Origin: Symsagittifera roscoffensis
Lineage: Eukaryota > Xenacoelomorpha > Acoela > Convolutidae
DNA: 64,000 bases
NCBI RefSeq assembly: GCF_963678635.1
Contig: NW_026971291.1
Span: forward strand, 1-64,000
Reading direction: 5' to 3'
Under the pieces are notes generated by a model, which saw nothing but the letters and a program-made list of their open reading frames with translations, searched no databases and was not told the origin of the DNA. The position numbers were made by a program, and so were the translations under genes. Each line of letters opens with the position of its first letter. Within the stretch, counting starts at the first letter, position 1. Of the stretch, positions 11,647 to 20,496 are shown in pieces.

Positions 11647-11869
11647 CTGTCCATTCGCCCCAAAGAAGTATATTATTGTCGTAAAAACTGCGCATTGAAA
11701 GTCGGAGGTTCCATCTTCCGTGTTGTGTCAATGTGTGCACTCTTTTCAAACCCAGCCACAAATCTCCTTCTCCAGAATAGTCTCCAAAACCTGCTTCATA
11801 CTCCTCAAAAGTTCGGTCAAATCGAATATCGAATCGTTCTCGCCTCTGTAAAACTATCACCAGTCCCAA
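11647..11869 (-). CDS. fibrinogen-related membrane protein, exon with the middle of the fibrinogen domain
   Basis: The exon follows an acceptor (CACCATTTCAG) and begins TTG GGA CTG in phase 0. It ends in ACAG before a GTAATC donor, leaving one base. The product contains the signature start of the domain, VIVLQRRERFDIRFDR, then YEAGFGDYSGEGDLWLGL and HTLTQHGRWNLRLSM, matching the family pattern of an IQRR strand, the GFG..GEFWLG motif and the LT..G.W.LR strand. The residue before the IQRR-like strand is Leu/Gly-Leu where the family usually has a Gly-Gly-Trp; an undetected upstream exon must supply the domain start with its first cysteine. The frame stays open past the donor to 11546, but that tail lacks family character, which supports the splice site. 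Confidence 0.82.
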
Positions 11870-12195
11870 CTGAAATGGTGCGTCAGTAAGATCATAAAAA
11901 TGTCATCATTGATTTTCTGAGGCTTTTCTGTTATACGACCCGAAATGACCAGAACATTTGTTCTGAGCGTAGGATTAAAAATCAATATCAAAATTCATTC
12001 ATCGGTGAGTAATTTCAGCCATTCAGATTGGATCAGTCCTTAAAATTCATTTATCAGAAAACATAAAATTGAAAGTTCGGGCCTTGTAACAGAAATGACT
12101 GACTCTTTTTTGTTATAGATAGACATTACTGAAACCCTACAGACCCAAACTTCAGACCCAAACTGTCCCCTTTTGTCCCCGCTTGTGAAACTACA

Positions 12196-12515
12196 TTATA
12201 GTTGGCGGACCCAAAAAATAAGTTAAAGTAAGTTTTTCTACGGCGCCAATTTCTACCAATTTGAGGCGGAAGCGCGCGCCAAACAGCGCGAATTTTTGAT
12301 TAAAAATTTTCAAAAGTGCCTGAAAGATTTTAGGCCTATTTTTTCGAGATGTTGCTTGCGGCGCAAAAAAAATGTTCAAAAAAGGGTCTTTTCTGTGTTT
12401 TGAGAGAGCTCGGAAAACAATTTAGTCTACCTAAAAAAAACAAAAGTCGTCGATAAAATTTTCGACATTTTTTTGAAAATCCGCGATCCCCCTGGAAATA
12501 GTCCTAGATCCTCCC
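12196..12515 (+). repeat. dispersed repeat family, copy B
   Basis: Same landmarks as copy A in the same orientation: a GGCGGACCC start, TACGGCGCC, a GGCGGAAGCGCGCGCC box, AAAAGTGCCTG, TTGCTTGCGGCGCAAAA, GAGAGAGCTCGG-AAA, then a CCCCCTGGAAATAG-TCCTAGATCCTCCC end. It retains a longer 3' part (AGAGCTC, GTCGTCGATAAA) than copy A. It lies in the intron between exons 13891-13965 and 11647-11869. Confidence 0.7.
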
Positions 12516-13890
12516 TTGCTTTGTTTCAAAAAATTAAATGAAATTTGGTTTTAACCATCCCAACAAGCAGCCTCAAATCTCGCTCTCATGGAACATATAA
12601 AATGATTAGTTTTAAAATTCAATGTCAAAATTGGGCACATTCCTAAAAACAATGGAACAGCTAGCTTCCAAATTTTTTACGAGACAAATGATATTTATTT
12701 GTTGTTCAATTCAAACAAATTTTTTGGCGTTCCTGCAATGTTTTTGATATCATTGGACCCTTTTTTCGAAAAAGGGTGCTTTTTTGGTTGTTCATAATAA
12801 AAAGCAATTAAATAGTTCTTTGCAAATTTTTTGACCATGAGCAACTAAATTGGACGCTTCATTAGATTTATTGAAATTGTTTTTGCGTGAAAAGGGGTAA
12901 CAACTGTTTCCCGATTGAGCAAATTTGTTCAAAATTGTTGAAACTAAATTTTTTTTTAAATGGTCTTTTAGTTTATTCATCTTTCCTAAATGACAGAAAC
13001 GAAGTTGAAAAAATCCTTTGCAAACTTCCCTAAAAAATGCAGGATTAGTCTCCAGAGGGTAGAACAAATTAAAAAACTACAACAAATGCAAATTATACGA
13101 CTATAATAACAAGATTTATTCGGATGGTTGTGGCGTTTTTTGTGGAAAAACAAAAAAATAAAAAAAAAACAATGTGAGGCTCGACGGATATAGTTGCCTC
13201 GTTTTTTTTCTTTATTCGAATTCTGACTTTTTTGTAATTAAAAATTTTCTTCTCGTTTTTCATTATATGGGGGATAATTGGGTCTGTTTTATTAATTTTT
13301 GCTAAGGCAAAAAATTGGGTCTGTTTTACCATAGAACACATAACTGATAGCCACCAAAGGCTTAATCAACTCGTAAAACTGCAAAAGTGGAACTAAACGA
13401 CAGTTCAGAACGCATTTGGATTCATATGGTGTAGTTTTCTTGAAGAACACAACAAAAAGCCGGAAAGAGGAACAGTTTTAGGCTAAACTAGATAAAATTG
13501 CTTCACTTCGGCATGCGCCCCATTGATAGCCAACATTTTTGAATATAACTGATTCAGCTTAGCAACTTTTTTGCTTTATGTTTTTTTATGATTTAAGGGG
13601 TGGCGACCTTTAGATAAAGCTATTTTTTGGCTTTTTTTGCTCCAAATACTTGAAGTTTTTTTATTTGCATTTGCCATTTTTATAAAGTGCGCGCATTTTT
13701 TCGAAAATATTCATGGTAATTCTTGGTAACATCTGCACCATATATATTTTTTCAATCTCTGTTAAAGGCAACTTTTTTTGTTTTGTAATTGCAAGGATGC
13801 AAATTAATTTTCAGTCTCTTCTCTTTTATGATGTTCAATGGCAAAGTTTTGTATTTGATACATTTGAAAAATTTTCGGTAATTAACTTAC

Positions 13891-13965
13891 TGGAATTTTG
13901 TCCAAACTGTTGTTGTTATCATTCACTTCTTGATTGGGGTCAGTGTATTGGACGACGACCAATGC
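13891..13965 (-). CDS. fibrinogen-related membrane protein, short second exon
   Basis: A 75-bp exon (25 codons, phase 0 at both ends) between an acceptor (TTTATATAG) and a strong GTAAGTTA donor. It begins ALVVVQYTDPNQEVND, which directly continues the hydrophobic run at the end of the first exon (..AVVVLA), so the transmembrane helix spans the splice junction. The rest is a short polar, Asn-rich stalk. Matching phase and completion of the helix are the evidence; the exon is too short to identify by itself. Confidence 0.75.
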
Positions 13966-14174
13966 CTATATAAATGAATAGAAAACATCATTACAGAGAA
14001 GAAATTACGAAATTACGAAATTAAGAAATTTAATTGAATTGGGCTTCTCATGCAGTTTCAGAAAAAAATAACACAAAATTTGAACTATCCTCTATCAAAT
14101 GCCTCACAAGTTTTGTTTCTTTCAGTGAAAAACAGTTTGACAAAGTGATAAATTTTTTTCTAAAGTAATCATCC

Positions 14175-14450
14175 GTTTTGGCGCCATCATTACAACAAAA
14201 AATTTTGAGGGCGGAGCGCGCGCCAAGAAAACGCAGTTTTTTGGTTAAAATTTTATTCAAAAAAAGCCTAAAAACGCCTTTTTGTCCTGTATTTTGAAAA
14301 ATTTGCCTGCTGCGTCGCAGAATATTTTTCACAAAATAGGATCCTTATACTATTTTAGGAGAGCTCGTAAAATCGAATTGGTCGACCCAAAAAAAAACGT
14401 CCGCAAAATATGTAAATGTTTTTTCGAAAACATCCCCCCCTAGAAAATTT
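14175..14450 (+). repeat. dispersed repeat family, copy C
   Basis: Same orientation and order of landmarks as copies A and B: a TGGCGCC start, GAGGGCGGAGCGCGCGCCAA, AAAACGC, TTTTGTCCTGTATTTTG, TTGCCTGCTGCG, AGGAGAGCTCGTAAAA, then CATCCCCCCCTAGAAAATTT. It lies in intron 1 of the fibrinogen-related gene, close to a small GAAATTAC tandem run at about 14001-14025. Confidence 0.65.
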
Positions 14451-14524
14451 TCTGCGCACGCCACTGCGTTCAAAATCTAAGGTAGATAAAACTGATTTTC
14501 TGATCTCTCACCAATGACTATGAA

Positions 14525-14640
14525 GTCCCTATTCGACCAAATTTTCTGCACCGCAGGCAAGTTTTGGAAAAGCAGGCCAAAAACTGAGTTTTTTGAAAAT
14601 TTTTGTTAAACTAGATCTTGGCGCCAAAAGTGTCTTAAAA
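14525..14640 (-). repeat. dispersed repeat family, partial copy D, reversed
   Basis: Reads as the reverse complement of the central part of the family: GCACCGCAGGCAA, then AGCAGGCCAAAAAC, GAAAATTTTTGTTAAA and TTGGCGCCAA. Only the middle of the element is kept. With copy C it forms a loose inverted pair inside intron 1. Confidence 0.55.
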
Positions 14641-14790
14641 TAATGGGCTAAAACGCGCTCAACTGTTGCCACTGTGTTTTATGTTTAAAATATTTCAATT
14701 CACCTTTTCTTTCTTATTTTTTTTTCAATTAGTACTGGTTTACAACTACTACTATGTACTCTCAGATAGTGTCATTTGGATAGAATTAAC

Positions 14791-15231
14791 GGGTCTTATG
14801 CACTAAACGGCCCAAAAATAATTTTTCTACATCGTAAGCTGGAAATTATGCGATCAAGTTTGATTGGGTAATTTAAACCAACCAAACTCAAGTTACACGG
14901 TCAGGCGTTCCGATCAACTTTTCTAGCAGATAAAAATAATAGCCAAAATTGCCGAAAAGGTGGAACTTCGAGTCAAATTATCAAATTAATTTTGAGTCAC
15001 TTGTGAAACCTTGCCCGGACAAGCAAAATTTAGTAAAATGGCCTGACAAAACAAAATTCAATTTTCTTTATCATTTCGGCTAATAATTTTATCTGCTTGA
15101 ATTTTCAATTGAACTGGCAGAAAATGTCGATGGAACTAGATTGGCTAATTAGCCAATCAAATTCATCCACAATAATTTCAGTTCAAGAGTTAAAGAAATA
15201 ATGAAATTGGGCCGTTTAGTGCATAAGACCC
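14791..15231. mobile_element. fold-back MITE with perfect 23-bp terminal inverted repeats
   Basis: The 23 bases at 14791-14813 (starting GGGTCTTATGCACTAAACGG) are the exact reverse complement of 15209-15231. Inside, further blocks pair with each other across the element (for example TTTGATTGGGTAATT with AGCCAATCAAA, and GCAGATAAAAATAATAGCC with its near-complement near 15080-15100), so the whole 441 bp folds into a long imperfect hairpin. It has no coding capacity. Flanks are AATTAAC on the left and AATTTAAC on the right; a TTAA-type target site is possible but not clean, so the superfamily is uncertain. It lies in intron 1 of the fibrinogen-related gene. Confidence 0.85.
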
Positions 15232-15564
15232 AATTTAACATACCTCAGCACACCTCTTTCATTTATCAATTGTAGTGTAACTTATCAAAAACTACGAGAA
15301 TTTATTTGCACAAGAAAACGTAGTGGACCGCTGTCACGATGTCGTATCTAACTATAAAAATTCGAGTCGAGTTGAACCTCCCCCCTAAAACGCTATATGG
15401 TATCGGGATGTTATCTTCCTTCATTAAAACAGATCAAACTGTTCGATGAATACTGTTCAATAATGGTCAAATTTGCCATCATGAAACTTTAAAAAACCTT
15501 CGCTCGAAATTTCAAGCAACTTGATCAATTCTCACTTTAATTCCATAATTGAAATTGTACTTAC

Positions 15565-15864
15565 TGCCAAAACAACAACGGCAATCACCAATGCGATCAT
15601 CATAGCAATGAAACCTTTGACAGGCCAATTATTCGGTTGCAGCTCTCTGTCTTCTTTTCGTCCGCTGCTGTGCTGAGTAATCGCCGGCTCTTCGTAAATA
15701 TCTTTGTTCCCGAAAGTCTGCTCATTTTGTTGAAAGTACTCCTCGTAAACATTATCTTCTCGTTTGTTACCGGAAATCTGCCCTTCTTCTCTGATGTTCG
15801 GGTTAGATTCAGTATTTTGAAGTTGGAAATTAACATCATCAGTTGATGTTTTGAAAGATGCCAT
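15565..15864 (-). CDS. fibrinogen-related membrane protein, first coding exon (cytoplasmic tail and membrane anchor)
   Basis: The ATG at 15862-15864 opens exactly 100 codons up to a strong GTAAGTAC donor (GT at 15564-15563), phase 0. About 80 polar, acidic residues with Tyr-containing words (NVYEEYF, DIYEEP) form a cytoplasmic tail. They are followed by WPVKGFIAMMIALVIAVVVLA, a hydrophobic segment completed by exon 13891-13965. With no signal peptide and a C-terminal fibrinogen domain, the protein is predicted to be a type II membrane protein with the lectin-like domain outside, an arrangement known for FIBCD1-type receptors in other animals. The YEEP/YEEYF words could be phosphorylation sites, which is inference. 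A TTTAATAG acceptor-like site 12 bases before the ATG could be a 5'UTR intron end or a trans-splice site. Confidence 0.75.
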
Positions 15865-16078
15865 TTGCGTGGTGTCTATTAAACAAATTGGTTACCCCTT
15901 TTTTGAATGCGCTCGTAAAGCTTATGTATAACCACTGATATCAAGAGCTGTGCTCTTATCTATCTTTTTCATTTACTGTACAAATGTTCAGTTTCAAGAA
16001 CGACTAAAAAACTGGCTGTCTACATGGCTTATGTCAAAAAAGCAAGTTAGATATTCTAAAAGATCATTCATAGTCCAG

Positions 16079-16190
16079 TTAAAACTATTTTTGGTACTTT
16101 TATCAAATGCGCTCGCACTATAAATGTCTCCGTCGAATTAAAACTAGTTTTTTTATACTTTTATCATACTACTATAAATATCTCTGATCG
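16079..16190. repeat. tandem pair of about 55-59 bp upstream of the fibrinogen-related gene
   Basis: 16079-16137 and 16139-16190 share TTAAAACTA, TACTTTTATCA, a CTATAAAT word and ATCTCT/GTCTCC, with small gaps. An additional GCGCTCG word of the first unit recurs at about 15909. The pair lies between the start of the fibrinogen-related gene and the end of the next gene, so it may include promoter elements of the former. That is inference from position only. Confidence 0.45.
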
Positions 16191-16358
16191 TATCAACCGT
16201 GAATTAAATGTAATTTAAGAAAAATGCGTTATAAAAAATCTGATTACCATTCACTTGCAGAAAATTAATTTCTTGCTGAGTGTTTTGCAGTTCTCATCTA
16301 ATCCAGAGAAGTTTTTTTTGCTTTACGGATACGGTGGTGCTTCTGGCACTTTAGGGTA

Positions 16359-16740
16359 CTACTGATAACCCCCAGAATCTGAAACTGGGTACGGAACCGA
16401 TTGCTGCTGCGAACTTTGATGAGGTTGGTTATAAGACTGACCCCCTGATGGCAGGTAAGAATTTGGGTTCGGCGGGTAATTATTGTAGGCCCCTGGATAC
16501 TGTCCAGGTGCTGCTGATTGTTGGTTTGTGTGTACCATGGTGTGTACCCTGGTGTACCCTTGCTGCTGCGAAACTGTTGTGTATTGGCACCCTTGTTGAA
16601 GAGGGGGAGTGGCTGCCAAGTTTGGGTTGTAGTGTTTGGGAGCATATCCAGGTGGGGTGGGGGCTGATTAGGATGGACTGGGTGAGTCATTGGCAGAGGG
16701 GGAGGTATGATTGTTTGGCCCGGACCCCAATTCGGTTTAC
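16359..16740 (-). CDS. Pro/Gln/Tyr-rich protein, last exon (hypothetical, PPGY motif)
   Basis: The frame ending at the stop 16359-16361 is rich in Pro, Gln, Tyr, Asn and Gly (for example TPPGYAPKHYNPN, QYPGAYNNYPPNP, SYNQPHQSSQQQ) and ends SDSGGYQ. The PPGY word is a potential WW-domain ligand, and such tails are common in small membrane or adaptor proteins. Two starts are possible. One is an acceptor TTGTTGTATTTAG with the exon beginning at 16740 in a Pro-rich frame (WGPGQTIIPPPLP), which then needs a frame change in the C-run near 16663. The other is an acceptor CATCCTAATCAG with the exon beginning at 16663. A one-base indel or alternative 3' splice sites would explain this. Family not identified. 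Confidence 0.45.
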
Positions 16741-16857
16741 CTAAATACAACAAATGAGGTCAATTAGTTTGCATGAGGTGTAATTTTTTCGAGGAATAAT
16801 CGAGGCCAAACTGTACATATTGTGCATTGTAGTCGGATTCAGCAACAAGGACGCTAC

Positions 16858-17006
16858 CTTTGCTCTTCTTTTGTTCGTTCCTTCTCTTTGATCGTTCTGA
16901 CAAAACTTTAACAAGTTTAAAGACTTGTCTCTGGAATCCAGGAACATACAGACACAAAATTATGCTCCTATCCAGTCCCGTATCCAGTAAATTTTCTCTA
17001 ACAGAT
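16858..17006 (-). CDS. candidate upstream exon of the Pro/Gln/Tyr-rich gene
   Basis: Open segment between an acceptor (AATTATTTCAG, exon start 17006) and a weak GTAGCG donor at 16857. It encodes SVRENLLDTGLDRSIILCLY then a basic KVLSERSKRRNEQKKSK run. The phase left at the end (1) fits the exon starting at 16740 (G then KPNWGPG). The donor departs from consensus, and the acceptor TTTCAG coincides with the palindromic repeat word of this region, so the exon is tentative. Confidence 0.25.
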
Positions 17007-17009
17007 CTG

Positions 17010-17215
17010 AAATAATTGGTGAGCAGTGGTGAAGTGGTTACGTCTCTGCCTCTCAATCGAAATGTTCGAGACCCGCCATGATCCGTGCTCGTACCCAGCC
17101 AAGAAAAATAACCAAAAAGTAATTGCATGTAGTTCCTAAGCAGAGGCACAAAAGCGGTTCGCCGTGATGAGCTGTACAGCTCGTATGTTGGTTCTATCCC
17201 TCGTGAATAAATGAT
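17010..17215 (+). mobile_element. tRNA-derived SINE-like element
   Basis: The head resembles a tRNA promoter: TGGTGAAGTGGTTA (A-box-like) and ATGTTCGAGACCC (B-box-like) about 33 bases later, with a degraded anticodon arm. The body carries a perfect 14-bp palindrome GAGCTGTACAGCTC at 17169-17182, and the unit ends near CCTCGTGAATAAATGATCT. The order tRNA-like head, unrelated body, A/T-rich tail is the usual SINE layout. There is no second copy in the window to define the ends. Confidence 0.55.
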
Positions 17216-17950
17216 CTTAAACTTCAGATCTGAAACAGGTTGTGAAATGTTTAAATAACGCTTGGATACTTTAAGGATTGGTCATTTCAGATCTAACATC
17301 AGGTCTGAAATTTTCTTCTTTTTGATTGTTTCAGATCTGAAAATAATCTGTTTCAGATATAATTTCAAATCTGAACTTTAGTTTTTCTTGGTTATTTCAG
17401 ATCTGAAAAATCAAAAATTTGGACACAATTTTAGCTATTTTTAATTTTTTTAGCTTCTGCTAGCTACTAGCAGGTACTCAGCAAAGTCTCAAGTTGGAGA
17501 CTGCCGAAATATATTTCCCCAACCATGAGATAAACATTGAAACGCAAAAGTAGCTCATGAAATCAAAAATGTTACAGGTCGTCTAACAGTTTTCGAATAC
17601 TTTTTATCACAGCTGAACAAGAAATTTAGTTCGAAAAAACTGTTTGTGAAAATTTTTGGAAGTTTTTGTGAACGCTAGTTAACCTAAAAATAATTGTGCA
17701 TTGCAGAAACATAAAAAAAACTTAATGTTTTACTCGAAATGCATAAATTAAAATTTAACAAAGGATTTCTCAGATCTGATTTCAGATCTGAAATTTTGTT
17801 TTTCAAGGTCGTTTCAGATCTGAAATTTTCCATTTCAGATCCATGTTTGAGATCTGAAATTTGTAAGTTCTTATCAATATCTGAAATAAAAAATTTCAGA
17901 TCTGAGAATCAACTTATGTTAGAAATAAAGCATTTCAGATCTTGCGCATT
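17216..17950. repeat. cluster of TTTCAGATCTGAAA palindromes
   Basis: About 15 full or partial copies of the self-complementary 14-mer TTTCAGATCTGAAA (or TTCAGATCT/AGATCTGAA halves) occur in two groups, 17223-17410 and 17765-17945, with a copy-free gap of about 350 bp between them. Spacing is irregular, so it is not a simple tandem array. Each palindrome contains TTTCAG, a 3' splice-site-like word, on both strands, and a BglII site. Confidence 0.75.
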
Positions 17951-18239
17951 AAATTCCATTGGTACGGGGTGCACAGTTTGGGCTCGTAATGTAAACAAAT
18001 TTTTTTATAGATTCAAAAAAGAAAAAACGTGGAAATTTTTATTTTGTGCGCTGCTTTCAAATCCGCAGAAATGAATCCCTAAAAAGTTTCGTTTTATATT
18101 TTTTTTTACAAAAAAGCAGACCTAGTTGACCAAGAAAGGTTTTTTTGTAAGATTCTCGCAAGACTTACAAGATACGTTATTTGCGTTCCAACGTAGCTAG
18201 CCTGAAAGTTCTTGTTGGAATCTACCCGGGTTGGCCAAA

Positions 18240-19060
18240 AACGCTTATCATACAATTCTCGTAAATGGGAAAATTCTTTTCATACATTTTCATACAAATC
18301 CATACGTACAGAAAATTGTATTAAGTCTCTATAATAAACATTTTCCTATAAATGGAAGTTGTATGATATGTGTTTTCTTCATAAACCAAAAAGTTTTTTT
18401 GTTTCTAAATTTAATTTCTGAAAAATTTTGGGCTGTGTTTGCAATCGAACACAAGTGACAAAGACCTTGGTTACTCAAAGCACCAAAGATTGACAGTCTT
18501 ATCTTTACAATGCATAACAAACGACCTGAATTGTCTTTCACAAATGATATAACAAAAGTAACAAACTTTTAATATTTGGCAAAACCTTTCAATAATGATT
18601 ATTTTAAATTTTTAAATTTTCTTATTACCATACATTGATCAAGGCATACATAAACATGCTTTAAAAAAGAAGTAAGAATTTTCAACGTTTTTGAGAAAAA
18701 AAAAGTGAAAATAAAGCCAATATTATCGTATCCAGGACTACGTTAAGGACACAAAAAATTTAGCATGCAAAAAAACGTGTGTAGCCATCAAAAACTGCCA
18801 GCCATACAATTTCCATACATGGCAATTGTATGGTAAGCATTTAAAAAATATATTCAGTTTTTTTGTCACCAGTCTATTCTAATGTTCTCAAAAAGCCACA
18901 GAATTGGTTCATTTTTTCTATTTTTTCATCGAAAATGTATGAAAATTGTATGACAAGTCTTTTCTCCATACACTTGATGTATGGATTTTTATGATAATGA
19001 TTTTGCTGTATGGAATTGTATGATAAGCATTTTTGGTGTATGGAGGTCAACCCTGGTAGC
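18240..19060. repeat. region enriched in CATACAATTTTCATACA-type words
   Basis: Many variants of ATACAATTT/AAATTGTAT and TGTATGAAAATTGTATGA occur on both strands, at about 18248-18370 and 18800-19050. Related words (GAATTGTATGATCAGC, TTTGTATGACTAG) occur near 10238-10296. The cluster has no constant period. It looks like remnants of a palindromic non-autonomous element or a word-rich satellite. No coding sequence was recognised. Confidence 0.5.
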
Positions 19061-19403
19061 AAAATAGTTTTTCATCTGAAAGAGTTCCTTGTGAGATGTT
19101 TTCAAAAAAAAGTCCCAAATTGTTCAATTTTTTCTAAGATTGAAAAAATTCTCAAAATGATGTGCCAGTAAGAAAAATTGTATGCCAGTAAGAAAAAATC
19201 GAAATATTATGCAGATAATTTATTTAAATAGAAGATTTTGCGCATGTAAGATTTTTTTATGGTGCATGCAAAACTGAAAAGGCGATAAAAAGAAAGGGGG
19301 GGCTCTGTTGGAAATTAAACTTCCAAAAGCACATGAATAATGTGATCCAAAGGGGTTGTTGTTCTATCCCCCTCCCCCTCCTCCTGGGTCACTGTTGAGT
19401 ATC

Positions 19404-19437
19404 TTCAGGGCAGCTACAGTCTATATGGTGCCCTGAA
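19404..19437. repeat. 9-bp perfect hairpin
   Basis: TTCAGGGCA at 19404-19412 pairs exactly with TGCCCTGAA at 19429-19437 across a 16-base loop, within a locally GC-rich patch (19350-19460). It could be a SINE-tail structure or an RNA hairpin; only one copy is present. Confidence 0.35.
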
Positions 19438-19524
19438 TGATGTGCGGTCGCTGGTACTAATCACACGTAATATTAATAGGTAATAGATAATAAATTGTCC
19501 TTAACGTCCTTAACATGGATTTTG

Positions 19525-20070
19525 TTACCTGTTTTTCAAAAATTTGCCTGAGGAGCAAAAATTTTAGACGAATTTCGGACGAATTTAGGGGCGGATCTCG
19601 GTTTTTCTCGAGAAGAGCAGATTTTCCCGATTGGGGCGAGTTTTTTTAGGTCGTATAAATTGATTTTCCGAATTTCCGAGTTCCCCAAAGCACTAAAATT
19701 ACCGTTTTGGTTAAACTTTCTGTGCCGCAGGCAAAAAATTGAAAACCCAGGCCAAAAAAGCGTTTTTGTGCACCTTTTGGAAAAATTTGACCCAAAAAAA
19801 TAATTTTTTTTTGGCGCGTGCTCCACCCTCACTTTTAGTAAATGTATCTGTTGGCACCGAATGCGACTATAGAAAAATTTTAGGGTCCGTCACCAAAAAT
19901 GGAAATCTCAAAATAGTACAATTAGGGGAGCCCTCTAAGTCCACCCCTGAGCAAAATAGGGTCTTTATAGTGTTCTGATCAATTTGGTCAACTTAACATT
20001 AAAATTTGACAAAAGTTTCGAAATTTTTCAAAAAAATCCCCCTCAATAAAATCCTAGATCCGTTCCTGGT
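19525..20070. repeat. dispersed repeat family, composite copy E
   Basis: 19690-19905 is the reverse complement of the family's first half: GTGCCGCAGGCAAAAA, AGGCCAAAAAAGCG, GGCGCGTGCTCCACCCTC, then TAGGGTCCGTCACCAAAAA, which matches copy A's start. 19930-20070 reads as the second half in plus orientation (ATAGGGTCTTTATAG, TTGGTCAAC, AAATCCCCCTC-AATAAAATCCTAGATCC). 19525-19600 repeats the central CTGTTTTTCAAAAATTTGCC part in plus orientation. The mix of orientations suggests nested insertion or fold-back rearrangement. Confidence 0.55.
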
Positions 20071-20496
20071 CCCGTATTTTTTAAGAATAGTTGAGAAATG
20101 TTCGGAATCAAAGAAATTTTCCTTTGCGGAACATGATCAATCCCATTAGATTTTCTACAGCAGAAGCAGTCCATTAATGATTTAAAAACCAAATCACGAT
20201 AAGAATAAAAGTCATAATACTAATAATAGTCATAGTAATCATAATAATAAAAAGGTTTCCACTGTAGTTTCACAATGATCAATATAAATGACCACTTGAA
20301 AGAAACCAGTCTGGGGAATTGTCATTAGACAAATTCTGCCTGTTTTCAGACGTCTCTGAGCGCAAAAAAAAAGGTTTCAGTTGGAATGGTGGTGTTATAT
20401 CACCGTAAGTTTTGTTACAACCCTATAGAATAAAAACTTTTTTTTAAACTAGAGAAATGAAAACTTTTAGACAAATTTAGGGGCAGATTAGGGTTA

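Noticed and set aside
12792-13341. Minus-strand ORFs 12792-13067 and 13093-13341 as the missing fibrinogen exon
   Set aside because: Composition is Lys/Asn/Phe-rich with no VYCDM or GGGW pattern, and no splice sites of the needed phase border them.
17020-17095. Functional tRNA gene
   Set aside because: A- and B-box-like words are present but the anticodon and acceptor stems do not pair; it is the head of a SINE-like element.
19536-19978. Overlapping ORFs on both strands near 19.5-20.0 kb
   Set aside because: They are readings through the composite dispersed repeat, which is non-coding in its other copies.
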